A stretch of DNA of 64,000 nt. Origin: Linyphia triangularis (lineage: Eukaryota > Arthropoda > Arachnida > Araneae > Linyphiidae). The stretch is taken from contig OZ021729.1 in the NCBI GenBank assembly GCA_963978545.1, positions 85,292,670 to 85,356,669 on the forward strand, in the 5' to 3' direction. Both the position numbers and the translations under genes were made by a program. The notes below the pieces were generated by a model. That model had not been told where the DNA came from and ran no database searches. It saw only the letters and a program-made list of their open reading frames with translations. Shown in pieces: positions 22,592 to 33,652 of this stretch (the stretch's first letter is position 1; each line of letters starts with the position of its first letter).

Positions 22592-23321
22592 CAATACAAT
22601 GTATAATGTTTACATAGTGTTTGACAATCATACTGTAAAAATACAATACATAATGCAAGCTAATAAAGTTTATAAACTCCAACAATATGCAAAATATCTT
22701 TTCTATCACTAAATAAATAAAAATTGTACACTAAATAACTCAAATAAATGTCTAACAGAAGTCATCTATACTTGAAGTATGAATGGACTTCTGTTAGACA
22801 TAGGAAAAAAAGTTGCCCAAGAAATTGTTTATCCTGTCAGTTTTGATTCTCATAATGTAATGTTTTGAATTTATGTGTGAGAAAACATCTGCTTATTTTT
22901 TACTTTTCAAAATCTGCTTGAACCCTGTATTTTCCACAAAAATATTTACTGCATCAAAGCAGGGTTTTGTAAAAAATTCTTAGACAAACCATTGCAGATG
23001 ATGCAGTGTGTGGCAAAATAAATGTAATGATCTATAATGTGAGAAAAGATGTTCGAATTATGACATCTGATAGTGTAACAATTCATTAAAGTGAATGAAC
23101 ATTTAAAGTAAAGCAACATTTACTAACAGAAAATAAAATTTCTTTGCCATTTGCCATAAATATGTTAAGTTATGAAGGAAGAAACAAAAAAATATAATAT
23201 CTATACTTCCATATGCTAGGCTACTAATATTGTTTTCCAATGTGTTTTTTTTTTTTTTTTTTTTTTTTTTTAATCCTTTGTCTGTTTTCATTAGAATTTT
23301 TTATCAAATCTACAATACTAA

Positions 23322-23950
23322 GTGGAATTATGGTTAAGTTTTATTTTAAGAATTATTTTAGACATAACACATACAATTTTAACTTCCAATTCATTCATAA
23401 ATAATATAAACCATAAAAACAAAGTCTTTAGTATAAATCCTTTATATGCATTGTCAATTTTTATATTCATTAACACAGCGCCGATTATGTATACAGTGTG
23501 TGCTTGGTGTTAGCATCTAATTTTAACTATCAAAAACATTTCTATCAGCAAATTGTGCGACAAACTACGTTTCAAAATTTATTTATTAAAAATGAACATG
23601 AATTTATGCTCTCACATTCAAATATCATTTATTTATGCTGATTAATGTAATTTTATTACTTATTTATTAAAAAAAATTTGGCAACAGGAAAGAAGTTTCA
23701 ACAATGGTCGGTTAAATACTATTTTAATGATGACCGCTAGTTGGTTTATTAGTATTCGGTAAAAGCGACCTTTTACTGACAGTAACAGCCCCAAAATTTG
23801 ATAGAATTCATTGTCATCGACATCGAATCTATTTGAAAAGTTTCAGCCCTATTGGATGATGGCAAGGCGGTTAATTAGGCGTCCATAGTATTGCCCTTCA
23901 TCAACATACAGACACACAAAATCGAAGTTAATATAAAGGATTTTAAAACA
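23322..23950 (-). repeat. Dispersed repeat D2 (AACTTCGATTTTGTG end), minus copy
   Basis: Inverted paralogue of 25108-25860. It shares the CGAAGTTAATATAAAGGATT terminus, the 'aatgcat...ctatcgaattttg' block, the 'aagcgaccttttac' block, and at the other end the 'aaaaacaaagt.ttta' sequence. Further pieces of D2 lie near 35655-35800, 36800-37230, 41394-41850, 42125-42425 and 59030-59345. Confidence 0.65.
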
Positions 23951-24206
23951 TTCATCTGTCTATATACTAAAAGTAAGAATTAAAAATAATGAATGCTATT
24001 TCATAATTTTTCTGCCCTACGTAGTTCTCTGTCTCACAGGGCAAAAATTATTAGATTTGTAAGTGCGAAATTTTGCACATTTGTAGATAAATATTTGGGA
24101 AATCTGCTGAAAATTTAGAAATGCAAACTTTAAATTTTTATATGTCAAAGTGGAAGAATTTTTTTTGCCGGGGGCATCCACTTCAGGTAAAACTAAATTA
24201 CTGTAT

Positions 24207-24585
24207 AGGGTTCCCACAATCATTAAAGCCGACCAAACGGTTTAGTGGTTAGCATGCTAGCTTCTAGACCGCGAGGTTGTGGGTTCCGAGTCCCGTGTTA
24301 GGCATGGATGTTTGTAAATGTATGTTGGCTTGTCTAATGACGAATGTTTGGGCGCATTATAGCCCTCGTGTTGCTGACGGCGCCAAATGATCCGAAAACA
24401 CCCAACCCACGATCATTAAAAGTGCTTAATATTTTTTAACTTGTTTAGAAGACCTTAAAAAAGTCCTTGAAAAAGCTTAGAAGAGGTCATTGAAAGTCCT
24501 TAATTTTTGAGGATGTTGTGTGTCCAACCAAAATTTATAAAAATACAACTCGGACTTGCTATCCCCGGTGCAAGTGCCGGTTTGC
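24207..24585. mobile_element. CAGGGTTCCCA-family element split by a SINE
   Basis: Left end GGGTTCCCACAATCATTAAA, interrupted by the SINE at 24228-24405, then resuming with 'gatcattaaaagtgcttaatattttttaacttg'. It is truncated around 24585, where a fragment of the CAGRGTGGCCAC family (to 24652) takes over. Confidence 0.75.
24228..24405 (+). mobile_element. tRNA-derived SINE (family A) inserted in a TIR element
   Basis: Full head and body. The target duplication is CCCACAATCATTAAA / CCCACGATCATTAAA (24213-24227, 24406-24420; one mismatch). The duplicated sequence belongs to the older TIR element, so the SINE arrived later. Confidence 0.9.
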
Positions 24586-24729
24586 CGTAAAATCGGGGAA
24601 TTTTTTAGAAATCTTTCAAGGAACTTTTTTTCCTGAATTTTGTGGCACCCTGCAATTAGCTTAGTGGAAATTTTTTCGATTTTTTTTTTTTTTAAGTAAT
24701 TTTTTTAAAAGTAAATTTAACCGTATATA

Positions 24730-24850
24730 CAGGGTTCTCACGGTCATTAAAAATTATTAAAAGTGCATAATATTTTTAAACTTGTTTTCAAGGCTTTGAA
24801 AGTACTTGAAATGCTTAAAGGTCCTTAATTTCTGTCCGACTGCAAAAGAC
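24730..24850. mobile_element. CAGGGTTCCCA-family left-end fragment
   Basis: CAGGGTTCTCACGGTCATTA followed by the family's 'aaacttgttttcaaggctttgaaagtacttg' section. The right part is absent. Confidence 0.65.
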
Positions 24851-25107
24851 ATTTTTAAATGTTAAGTCCATTGTAATATGCTGTCTATAATCAACCAATA
24901 ACATACTTTAAATAAAAAGTCCAATGTTAATCCTAGTACTTAATAGGACGAATCCGTTTTATTGGAAAACTCTTCTTCAATTTTTGTCACTATTTGACGA
25001 TTTTATTAAATATCGAGCAATATCTTTCTCTTGCACCATGTTGTAGTGTGCGCAGCAATTCTTCCACTTATGTTTTGTCAGAACCAGCTTCTATTTTATT
25101 TTTAAAT

Positions 25108-25860
25108 CATTTATATTAACTTCGATTTGTGTGTAGGTTTGTCAATGGCGGGTAAATCTCTCGAGGCCTAACTATCGACTTTGCCATCATCCCATTGAGC
25201 CAAATCTTTGCAGATATATTCGATGTCGATGATAATGCATTCTATCGAATTTTGGCAGCTGTCTCTGTTACTAAAAGGTCGCTTTTACGAAATACTAATA
25301 TAAACCAACTTGCCGTCCGCTTCCAATCGCGCTAAAATAGTATTAAACAGACTATTGAAGAAACTCTTGACTGTTGCCGCCGACCAAACGGTATAGTGGT
25401 TAGCGTGCTAGCTTCTAGACCGCGAGGTTGTGGGTTCCGAGTCCCGTGTAAGGCATGGGTGTTTGTAAATGTATGTTGGTTTGTCTAATGACGAATGTTT
25501 CGGCGTATTATAGCCCTCGTGTTGCTGACGGCGCCAGATAATCTGAAAACAATTTTACTGTTGCCAAATTTTTTTAATAAATAAATAAATAAAATTGGAT
25601 TGAAATTTTATCGGAATAATTAAAAGATATTTGGATGTGAGTGCATAAATTCACGTTCATTTTTAATAAATAAATTTTGAAACGTAGTTTGCCGCACATT
25701 TTGCTGATAGAAATTTTTTGATATTTAAAATTAGTTGCAAACACCAAGCACGCGCTATTTACAGAATCGGCGCTGTGGTAATGAATGTAAAAATTGGCAA
25801 TGCATATAAAGGATTTATATTGAAAACTTTGTTTTTATGGGTTATGTTATTCAATTACGA
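25108..25860 (+). repeat. Dispersed repeat D2, plus copy, interrupted by a SINE
   Basis: Begins near TTTATATTAACTTCGATTTG and ends near TTGTTTTTATGGGTTATG. It is interrupted by the SINE at 25379-25556. With the minus copy at 23322 it forms an inverted pair about 1.2 kb apart. Confidence 0.65.
25379..25556 (+). mobile_element. tRNA-derived SINE (family A)
   Basis: GCCGACCAAACGGTATAGTGG head, full body. TSD ACTGTTGCC on both sides (25370-25378, 25557-25565). The AACC tail is nearly absent. Confidence 0.9.
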
Positions 25861-26253
25861 AAAACTATGAATTACAGCTCAGAGAACGTTTCATTTTCCA
25901 GTCTGCTGAACATGATAGCTATGCATCGTTGGCGGTATTTTTTTTTTATTAAAAAAATATATATATATTACGCAGAAAATTCTTTGAGAAAGGAATAATT
26001 AGAGACACCATTAACAGCTTATCACTAGTCTTTTCAGTTAACGAACTTGCAGTCCTGTTATTCGCCGATATGCTGCTCCAACGTTTCTTTTTAACCTTCA
26101 AAACAAACTTTTTTTTCCCCCCTTTTTTTTAAATTTTTTTTTTTCTCTTTCTCTGTACTATCTACTGCTGGATGCTTTTAACAAAAAAAAAATCAAAAAT
26201 GCAGGAGTGATAATGGTGTTTGTACTATTTGTGACTTCTTCGAACCATCCGCA

Positions 26254-26665
26254 TAGTAGCCATAGAACCTGGAAATCAGGGAAATGTCAGGGATCTTTCT
26301 GATTCAGGGAAATGTCGGAGAATTTTTTTTTTTTTTTAAATTTCGCAAAAATTTTGGATTTTTTTTTTTTATTGTTTTGAAGGCCCGCTTGCCCGTTCGT
26401 CCGTATTTTGGCGCCATTTTCCCGGCGAATTGTGATAATCGTTAGAAGTTTAACGGTACGGTATAATTTATACTTTACATTACTGCTAAAACTTTTTTTT
26501 TTTTTTTTTTTTTTACTAGCATATTATCTCTGGCATAAATGTTCTATTAATCTACACATCTGGAAAAGTTGGGGAAATTTGAAAAAAAAAAAAAAAAAAA
26601 AAAGTTTGCTGTAAAATTAAGAAATTATTAGGGAATCCCCCCCTCCCGAATTTTGTGACCACTTT
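26254..26665. mobile_element. CAGRGTGGCCAC-family TIR element, diverged
   Basis: Interior phrases of the family are present ('aacctggaaatcagggaaatgtcaggga', 'cataaatgttctattaatctacacatctgg'), expanded by poly-T and poly-A runs. The ends are degenerate (TAGTAGCCATAGAACC; TTTTGTGACCACTTTG). Confidence 0.65.
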
Positions 26666-26847
26666 GATTCGAAATTCTTTATTAAGCTTTCGTACTGCAG
26701 TGGTTTGTGATTGCCACCAATTATTATATGTGGCGTCAGGGGAGATAGGATGTTAAGCTAACTCAATTGTAATATGTATTGTTGTGATCAGCACTTTAAC
26801 ACTCTCAGCTCCGATCCTCTTTTGATGCAGGTTAGTTTATCATAGAC

Positions 26848-27215
26848 CAGCGTTCGCCACTAACTTATAGAGACGGGCCGCATGACTTATGTAGGAACTT
26901 TTCGCGGGCCGCAGGTTTATACCGAATACGCCAATGAATATATTGCTTTACTACAAATGTTCAATGTTAGAAATGTGATAATTACTAAAGATTCAACAAT
27001 ATAAAACAATTTAGAAAACTGAAACAATAATTTAGCTTTTTTATATTAATAAAAATAACAAATGATATTTGATTCTTGTTTCAAATAATTAAAAAAAATA
27101 ATTTTCTTTACATCGTAAATCAAAGTCATAAAAGAAGTTAAATCTTTAGTGACAATATTACAATGTGACTTGACATAAACTCACAATCAATAAAGATATT
27201 TAAACCATACCTCCT
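26848..27215. mobile_element. hAT-type MITE, second copy (inverted relative to 5371-6027)
   Basis: Starts CAGCGTTCGCCACTAAC and contains GCGGGCCGC-type motifs. The later part matches the reverse complement of about 5730-5890 of the first copy (caaatgatatttgattcttgtt, aaatcaaagtc). The far terminus is not recognisable. Confidence 0.65.
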
Positions 27216-27779
27216 AAATCTTCCATTTTAATCGATCTTAATTGTGAGACGATGACGGCCGCTCCACTTTTCACTATCTACTTTGCATTTAAAACCAGTC
27301 TTCGACGCCATTATTGTAGAGATCGCGATACTTCTTTTCACGTCAAAACAAAAGAGGTATGCATTAAAACACCCAACTCCTGCCTATCACATTCAGAAAA
27401 GCAGAAATCGAATTGTGCCATTTACGAATCGAGGGAGTAGGATATCATAAGTACAAAACTAAGCAATGCGAAAGAATGCGTCTTTGGTAATAATTCAAAC
27501 TATTTTTTTTAATTTTTTCTGGCAGTCTCGGAAAGGAAAAAAAAAAAGTTATTAAACTTACTGACGCGGGCCACTTGATGGGAAAACGCGGTTTTTGGTA
27601 GTAAACACTTACTATTGTAGAAAAATTTAAATTATTTTTGCAAAATTTGATTTTTGCTCTTCTGTACTGCCATCCACTTTTCCTAGTGGCTGGCGCTAGT
27701 GGCTGCCTAGTGGCTGGCGCTGTCATAGACTATGCTGAGTTTCGAAAACATCTGGCTACATTGCAACTAACAGGTGGTA

Positions 27780-28445
27780 AAACTAGGGGTGTGACACATC
27801 GCACAACTTTCAATTACACTATAATACTGATTCAATTTGTGTCATTTACTGTTTTTATATTTTCATCAATCATTTAGAAAAAATGGTCAGTTTGGCGGTA
27901 TTTTTTGCGATAATTCTTTTATAGGTCTAAAAAAAAACCCTTAGCTAAATTGTTGATTTTAGCGATATACTTTTCTATAATTCTTATATTATCCTTTCTT
28001 ATAAGTGAAACTGAGGAGAGAAGAAAAACGATCGTTGATGAGGTATGCTCAAGGGAAGAGAAATATGTGTTAAATGCATTAAAATTTTTACTCTATTAAA
28101 GCATATTTAAGGGAATTTCGGAAGTGGGTATGTTTAGAACACCTTAAGAGGCAATATCATAGCGATTTTTATCATAATCGTTGAGCCGTTTTTTAGCAAT
28201 CATTAAAAAACATAATTTTTTTCAATGGCAGCTGGCAGCTATCTAATGCTCATGCGCGATTTTGACGAAAAACTTAATGGTAGGTCTCGTGGTTACCACT
28301 AATACGCACACCAATTTTAAACTTCTGAGGTCAATTTGTTATGCTGACCACGTACATCAGACATTTTTTCTAGACAGTTTTTTTTTTTCTTCCTTTTTTT
28401 TTCTTTTTCAGGATGTTCCAAAACTTGGAGAAATGAGAGGGGGGG
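27780..28445 (+). repeat. Dispersed repeat D1, copy 2
   Basis: Direct paralogue of 21119-21830, beginning AACTAGGGGTGTGACAC and ending near 'ccaaaacttggagaaatg' before a poly-G run. Differences are scattered, so it is an old duplicate. Confidence 0.7.
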
Positions 28446-29173
28446 GGGGGGTAATGTCTATGTAACGTACTATTAAAGTTCAGAACTGATCCAAAGCTTG
28501 CAAAAATTCTGAAATTAATTTGTTCAGAGGTGAAATTTAATCCTGGAAGGCTGCAAAACAATTTCGTGAGGACGTGATACATAAAAATACTTTTACAGTT
28601 AGCGCAATTTTTGCGATGAACATTCAGACATCCTATAACGTGAGAAAAAAGTCTTAGTGTCCATTGCTGGCATGTGCTTCGCACCAACTTTTCGTGACGC
28701 CTCTACTGGCAGAGGAACTGTTTTTTTGCCGTTTCTGTAAAAGCTCTACTTCACCACAATCGGTGGAACTATCATCAGCTGTAGGACTGAATTCGACTAC
28801 TTCATGCAAAGAAAAATGAGGGGCCAAAAGTCCGTTGTGCATTTAAATGTACGCGTGGTCTCAGGAGGATAAGAGTCTTTGCTTCGTAGAATGCCTCGTA
28901 TTTGTAAAACCTTCCAGGCTCATTTCTTATCACTCCTATTTAACCCTTTTCAAATTGCCCTCGAGGTGTGCTAGTAATGAGGGTAACTTATAAATGTGGC
29001 CCAAACGCCCCTCGCCATCCCTTGAACATATGAATATGCGGCACAGTTGCGCATGCTTGCTTCGCTCTTTCTACCTGGCGATTTTGTTTAGCTTATTCGG
29101 AGTAATCGTGTTCGTTGTGATCTGCTTAAATTTTGAAATATTACTCCGAATTCCAGTTTCGTTCTTTCTCTAT

Positions 29174-29830
29174 TAGTCCGAGAGGCGACTGCAATTTTTG
29201 GACCTCATCGAACATCATTCTGAATTTTTTATAGAGATTGGAGAAAAGTGAGTAGATTGCGAATCCACTGGTCTGCCGTGGCAAAAATGGCCGAAACTGA
29301 TCAAAAATCGACTTGGAATGAGTTGAACTAAAATCTGATTGCCAAATATGTCATAACTTGCCAAAAAGAGAAACTTTTTTGTTTGGCAACCCTGCATTTT
29401 GATTTTCAATGAGAAAAAGCGCAAACGATTTTTGATCTCTGGCTTGAAAAATGTGTATCTTTTAAAAGGAAGCCAAATTGGCGACATCAGTTACGTCATA
29501 AGTGACGTAATATTTTTTTCCAACTTGGCTCCCTTTTAATAGATGCAAGTAGACCGTCGCCAGATATCAGAATCGTCTGCAACCTTCTTAATTGATAATT
29601 AAAGAGTGAGGGTTACCAAATAAAAAAAAATGCTCATTATTTGGCAAGTTATGGCTCATTTGGCAAATGGATTTATTTCAATTTATTAAAAGTCGATTTT
29701 TGATCAGTTTCGGCCATTTTTGCCACGGCAGACCAGTGGATTCGTAATCTACTCACTTTTCTCTAATTTCTATTAAAAAATCAGAATGATGTTCGATGGG
29801 GTCCAAAAATTACAGTCGCCTCTCAGTCTA
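29174..29830. mobile_element. Foldback element F1, copy 1
   Basis: About 657 bp with ~200-bp inverted arms. The left starts TAGTCCGAGAGGCGACTGCA and the right ends with its inverse (...GTCGCCTCTCAGTCTA). Both arms carry CCACTGGTCTGCCGTGGCAA and 'aaaatggccgaaactgatcaaaaatcgac'. The centre has GTTACGTCATAAGTGACGT, a CRE-like near-palindrome. A second copy in the opposite orientation is at 40728-41393. Confidence 0.85.
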
Positions 29831-30325
29831 TATTAATAAAAAAAAAAAAAAGAGTTGAGCTCGGTGCACAATTGTCGCCAGATTCTATGGTTAAAATTTT
29901 CCCATTTCTATCCAGTGTTGCGCGTCCACTGACTGGGCGAGATAAGAAGAGAGCTTTTAATATTTCAGTATAATCAACATTTTATACAGCCATTTGGCGA
30001 GGATACGCATGTTAAACCGGAACCACATATATGTATCAAACTTCAGAGGGTGATATTTTTTTTAAAAACGAGTTTCATTTTCCGAATAAGTTGGTAGCAG
30101 TTGAAAAGAGTATGTGGACAATGGACGTAACTATATTTAAAAGACCCTTCGATGTGGATAAGATATATGCTGGATCTCGCAAGAGGGTCTCTCTAAAGGT
30201 TGGTGGTGCATTTTTAAATTTTTTTTTTTTTTTAATTGTCGTTTATGCAGCATAGCTTTGATCGTAGTAGGGAGTCAAAAAGACTATAAGTTGTTGGAAG
30301 GGGATTTGCATAATGTAAGGCAATA

Positions 30326-31064
30326 CAAGGGTCGCATTTGTAATATTCCTTAAATTTTTGTTTCTCTCTAAAATTATACTTGTATTTTTCGACAATTCCT
30401 TTAAAAAAAAAAAAATCCACATATTCCTCCATATGACAGGGTTCCCACGGTCATTGAAAGTCATTAAAAGTGCTTAATATTTCTTAACTTGTTTTCAAGG
30501 CCTTGGAAAATGCTTAGAGGTCTTTAAAAGTCCATAATTTTTACAGATGTTGTCCAACTACAAAATTTATAAAAATACAACTCGGACTTGCTATCTCCGC
30601 GTGACCGCCACTTATCTGCACCGTATCAGAATTTTCCGACACATTTGTATTATGCATCCACCAACTTGTAACTTTTTTTGGTAGAATATACTTCATTAGA
30701 AATGCAAATATAGACATGACGCCTAAAAACAAATTTTCATAGGTCCTTAAAAACATTAATTAGGTCCTTAAAAGTCGATGATTTTCATTCTGTGATTTGA
30801 GTGGGAACCCTGTATGAGAAAAGTGGAATTAATTAAATTCGTACGTTTGTCAAAATAGTGGAATTGTTTAATTATGTAACTGTTATTAAGCTAAAAAATT
30901 GAAATCCAATTTTTGAAATTTTTTTATTGATGCCAGTATCCAAACAAGCTTTGAAAATAATGCGTCTGTGTTAGGAGCTTATATCAGTGTCAAAAGCCTA
31001 AATGTTTTTGAATTATCCCTAAAATTTCTGCCTAAAGTTTTTAGAAAACTCATTGCGCCCCCTG
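30326..31064. mobile_element. CAGGGGGTCGCA-family element split by another TIR element
   Basis: Left CAAGGGTCGCATTTG, right TTGCGCCCCCTG. The block 30437-30812 is a later insertion; removing it with one TATGA restores the family consensus 'cctccata-tgagaaaagtgg', as in the copies at 22116 and 39467. Confidence 0.78.
30437..30812. mobile_element. CAGGGTTCCCAC-family TIR element, 5-bp TSD TATGA
   Basis: 376 bp. CAGGGTTCCCACGGTCATTG at the left and GAGTGGGAACCCTG at the right, flanked by TATGA on both sides (30432-30436, 30813-30817). The interior includes 'aatacaactcggacttgctat'. Non-coding. Confidence 0.9.
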
Positions 31065-31179
31065 CACTGTGGAATCACTACAAGTTAAATAAAGTGTGGA
31101 GGAAGCAATCTTTTTTTTGCCGAAATCAGGAATGAAGCTATCACGCCGATTCATGCTATTTTTAATGTTTTAGCCTCAT

Positions 31180-31940
31180 TACTTACGGTATGATGGACAT
31201 TTTACTAAGAGTTACGCTTATGTAATGGCCATTATTGACGAGATTTGCGTCTCAATGATTATCACCTAGATTTACATTGTTGTGTGATGATCATTTTCGC
31301 CGAGTGTTTTTTACATTCGGAGAGGAGATTACATTCGGCGTTATTTACGCTGGTGTGAGGATCGTTTTTTGGCAGGTGTGACGCTGTTGTTAATATCCGA
31401 TTTTACCTTGCTTACAGGTTTAACCATGAACGCATACGTACATATTCACCCAAACCTCCGATGCAATGACTTTTTTGACGCATTTGCTATAGCCGTTATT
31501 TGTGTTGGTGTGTTATGGCCGTGTTGTCAAACGTTATGCTTATGTTATGGCAGTTATTTTCGAGATTTGTGCCGATATAGCGAGCGCTATCGCCGAGATT
31601 TACGTTGTGTGATGATCATTTTCGTCGCTTGTTATGCCGATGTAATAGCCGCTATTGCAGAAATTTGGACCGGTATAATGGGCATTTGATTTTTGCATTG
31701 GTTTGAAGATATTTTCTTTGAGCGCTGTCTTAATATCCGATATTACCGGGAGTTGCCTGGATAATAGTACCGAGATTTGCGCCGGTATGGTGAGAGCTAT
31801 CACCAGTATTTACTTGGCTTTGATTGTCGTTTTAGCCGAGATTTATGCTGAAGTTATACCAGCTATTGCCGAGATGTGCGATGCCGTTTTGGGAATATTC
31901 GCCTAGGATTTCGCTGATGTGATAGTCCGTGATTAGTGCT
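31180..31940. repeat. Degenerate GC-richer array G1 (block 1)
   Basis: Many imperfect repeats of motifs such as GCCGAGATTTACGTTGTG, TGATGATCATTTTCG and GCCGATGTAATAGCCGCTAT at irregular spacing. Related blocks lie at 34990-35660 and 49925-50770. The long open frames here are a by-product of the repeats and match no known protein. Confidence 0.7.
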
Positions 31941-31972
31941 TGCTTATGAGGTCTCTATTTAGTTTATTCAGA

Positions 31973-33028
31973 ACTAGCTGAATACCCGTGCTGCGCTACG
32001 AAATTTTACCATTAGCATTTTAGCGATCAAAAGACATTCATGTATTCTACACTTCAGACGTTTGCTCCCTTTTCGATCCCGACAAATTGATTTATCAAAA
32101 TAGGAACTTTCCTTTGTTGACATTTTAAACGAAATTTATAATTGTGAATAGTAAACTGGAATAGTTTATTGTGTTTATGTTTGCTCTTAGTTCTAAATTT
32201 CAAAGTAGTAGCTGTATTGGAATTAAGTTAATTAGACATTAAGTTAATCCTCGTATAGTTTCAATGTTGCGTCGTCTTTTCATCCCTTAAAAATTCGTTA
32301 ATCGACATTGGAATGACTTATTTTTTTAACATTTGCAAAAAAATATCAGAAAAATGACTACATTGGAAGAGGAACATTCGGATATCCCTCGTTTGGAACA
32401 TTTAACCCCTTTTCGACCCCTTAAAGTTGGTTAATCGAGAACAGAATAGCTTACTTTTTCTATGTTTAATCTTTTTTGACATTTGTACCAAATTTCCGAG
32501 TTGTGACCATATGGGAAGCGGTACATTCGAATATTCCTCGTTTGGAACGTTTAACCCCTTTTCCACCCCTTGATCCACCGGAGATCGGAATAGTTTACTT
32601 TTTCTGCGTTTGTCTTTATTGATATTCACACCAGTTTTCAGAATTGTGAAAATATGAGAAGTAGGACATTCGAATATATCGCTCGTTTGGAACGTTTAAC
32701 CCCTTTTCGACACCTTAAAGTGGGTTAATCGAGATCGGAATAGTTTACTTTTTCTATTTTTACCATTGTTGATATTTGTGCCGATTTTCAGAGTTGTGAC
32801 TATGTGGGAAGTAGGATTTTCGAATGTCCCCCGTTTGGAACGTTTAACCCCTTTTCGACACCTTAAAGTGGGTTAATCGAGATCGGAATAGTTTACTTTT
32901 TCTATTTTTACCATTGTTGATATTTGTGCCGATTTTCAGAGTTGTGACTATGTGGGAAGTGGGAGAATTAGTGATGAGTGAGTCAGTGAATCAGTGAGTG
33001 AGGGCTTTGCCTTATATATATAGAGATT
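31973..33028. repeat. Dispersed repeat with tandem core (period about 145-150 bp)
   Basis: Begins CTAGCTGAATACCCGTGCTG and ends 'gagtcagtgaatcagtgagtgagggctttgccttatatatatagag'. In between, a unit containing CGTTTGGAACGTTTAACCCC, GGGTTAATCGAGATCGGAAT and 'cagagttgtgactatgtgggaagtagga' repeats about four times (unit starts near 32390, 32538, 32684, 32831). The last two units are nearly identical. The superfamily is not assigned. Confidence 0.8.
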
Positions 33029-33475
33029 GATAAAATTTTAATCTAATATTGTGTAAAAAAATTCGTACCATGTAAAATATTCTTATATAGTCGATGTTAA
33101 AAATTGTAATTTTTACTACAAATTATACATTATTTTTTATGGATATTATCTTTTCACATTTGCTTACTGTTTGAGTAGTAGTAATTAACCTGAACATTAC
33201 TCTAACATAACTTAACAAATTAAATGTTCTTATAAAGAAGATTCATATATTAGTTGTGCAGTGGTAGATAATTGCAATGAATGTAATATCCTTCCAACAA
33301 AGCAATTCTTCTTAACATAATACAAATTTTGATTTAAACTTATTATAAAAATCGATTTTAATCAATTCAAATTTTGATTTTAGCTTGTAGAAGCAGAAAC
33401 AAAACTTGATTATTCTCGTCACGAAGTTAATAAAAATCCTATTTCAACTGATACCAAATTGATACATACAAAATT

Positions 33476-33652
33476 AGTTGGTTTGTACGCTCAACGACCT
33501 ATCTTTATGCACAATGACGGCTTATCAGGCCGGGACCTACAGCTTAACGTGGATTCCGAACCACAACGAACATCCATGCCTAACCCGGGATTCGAACCCG
33601 GCACCTTTGGCATTGGAGACCAGAGCACTAATCCCACAGCCATCAGATGGGC
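33476..33652 (-). mobile_element. tRNA-derived SINE (family B)
   Basis: On the minus strand: TGCCCATCTGATGGCTGTGG head, box B CCGGGTTCGAATCCC, then a body unlike family A (GGTCCCGGCCTGATAAGCC). It is flanked by ACATACAAAATT on both sides (33464-33475, 33653-33664). The tRNA head and 12-bp TSD support a LINE-mobilised SINE. Confidence 0.85.

Noticed and set aside
31369..31906. Overlapping ORFs with membrane-protein-like composition (Ile/Val/Cys/Tyr)
   Set aside because: They lie in the degenerate G1 array and are products of its repeated motifs; the stop-free runs are short and shift between frames.
33000..33030. GTGAGTGAGTCAGTGAATCAGTGAG read as a simple CRISPR- or telomere-like array
   Set aside because: It is the terminal part of a dispersed eukaryotic repeat, with no spacers.
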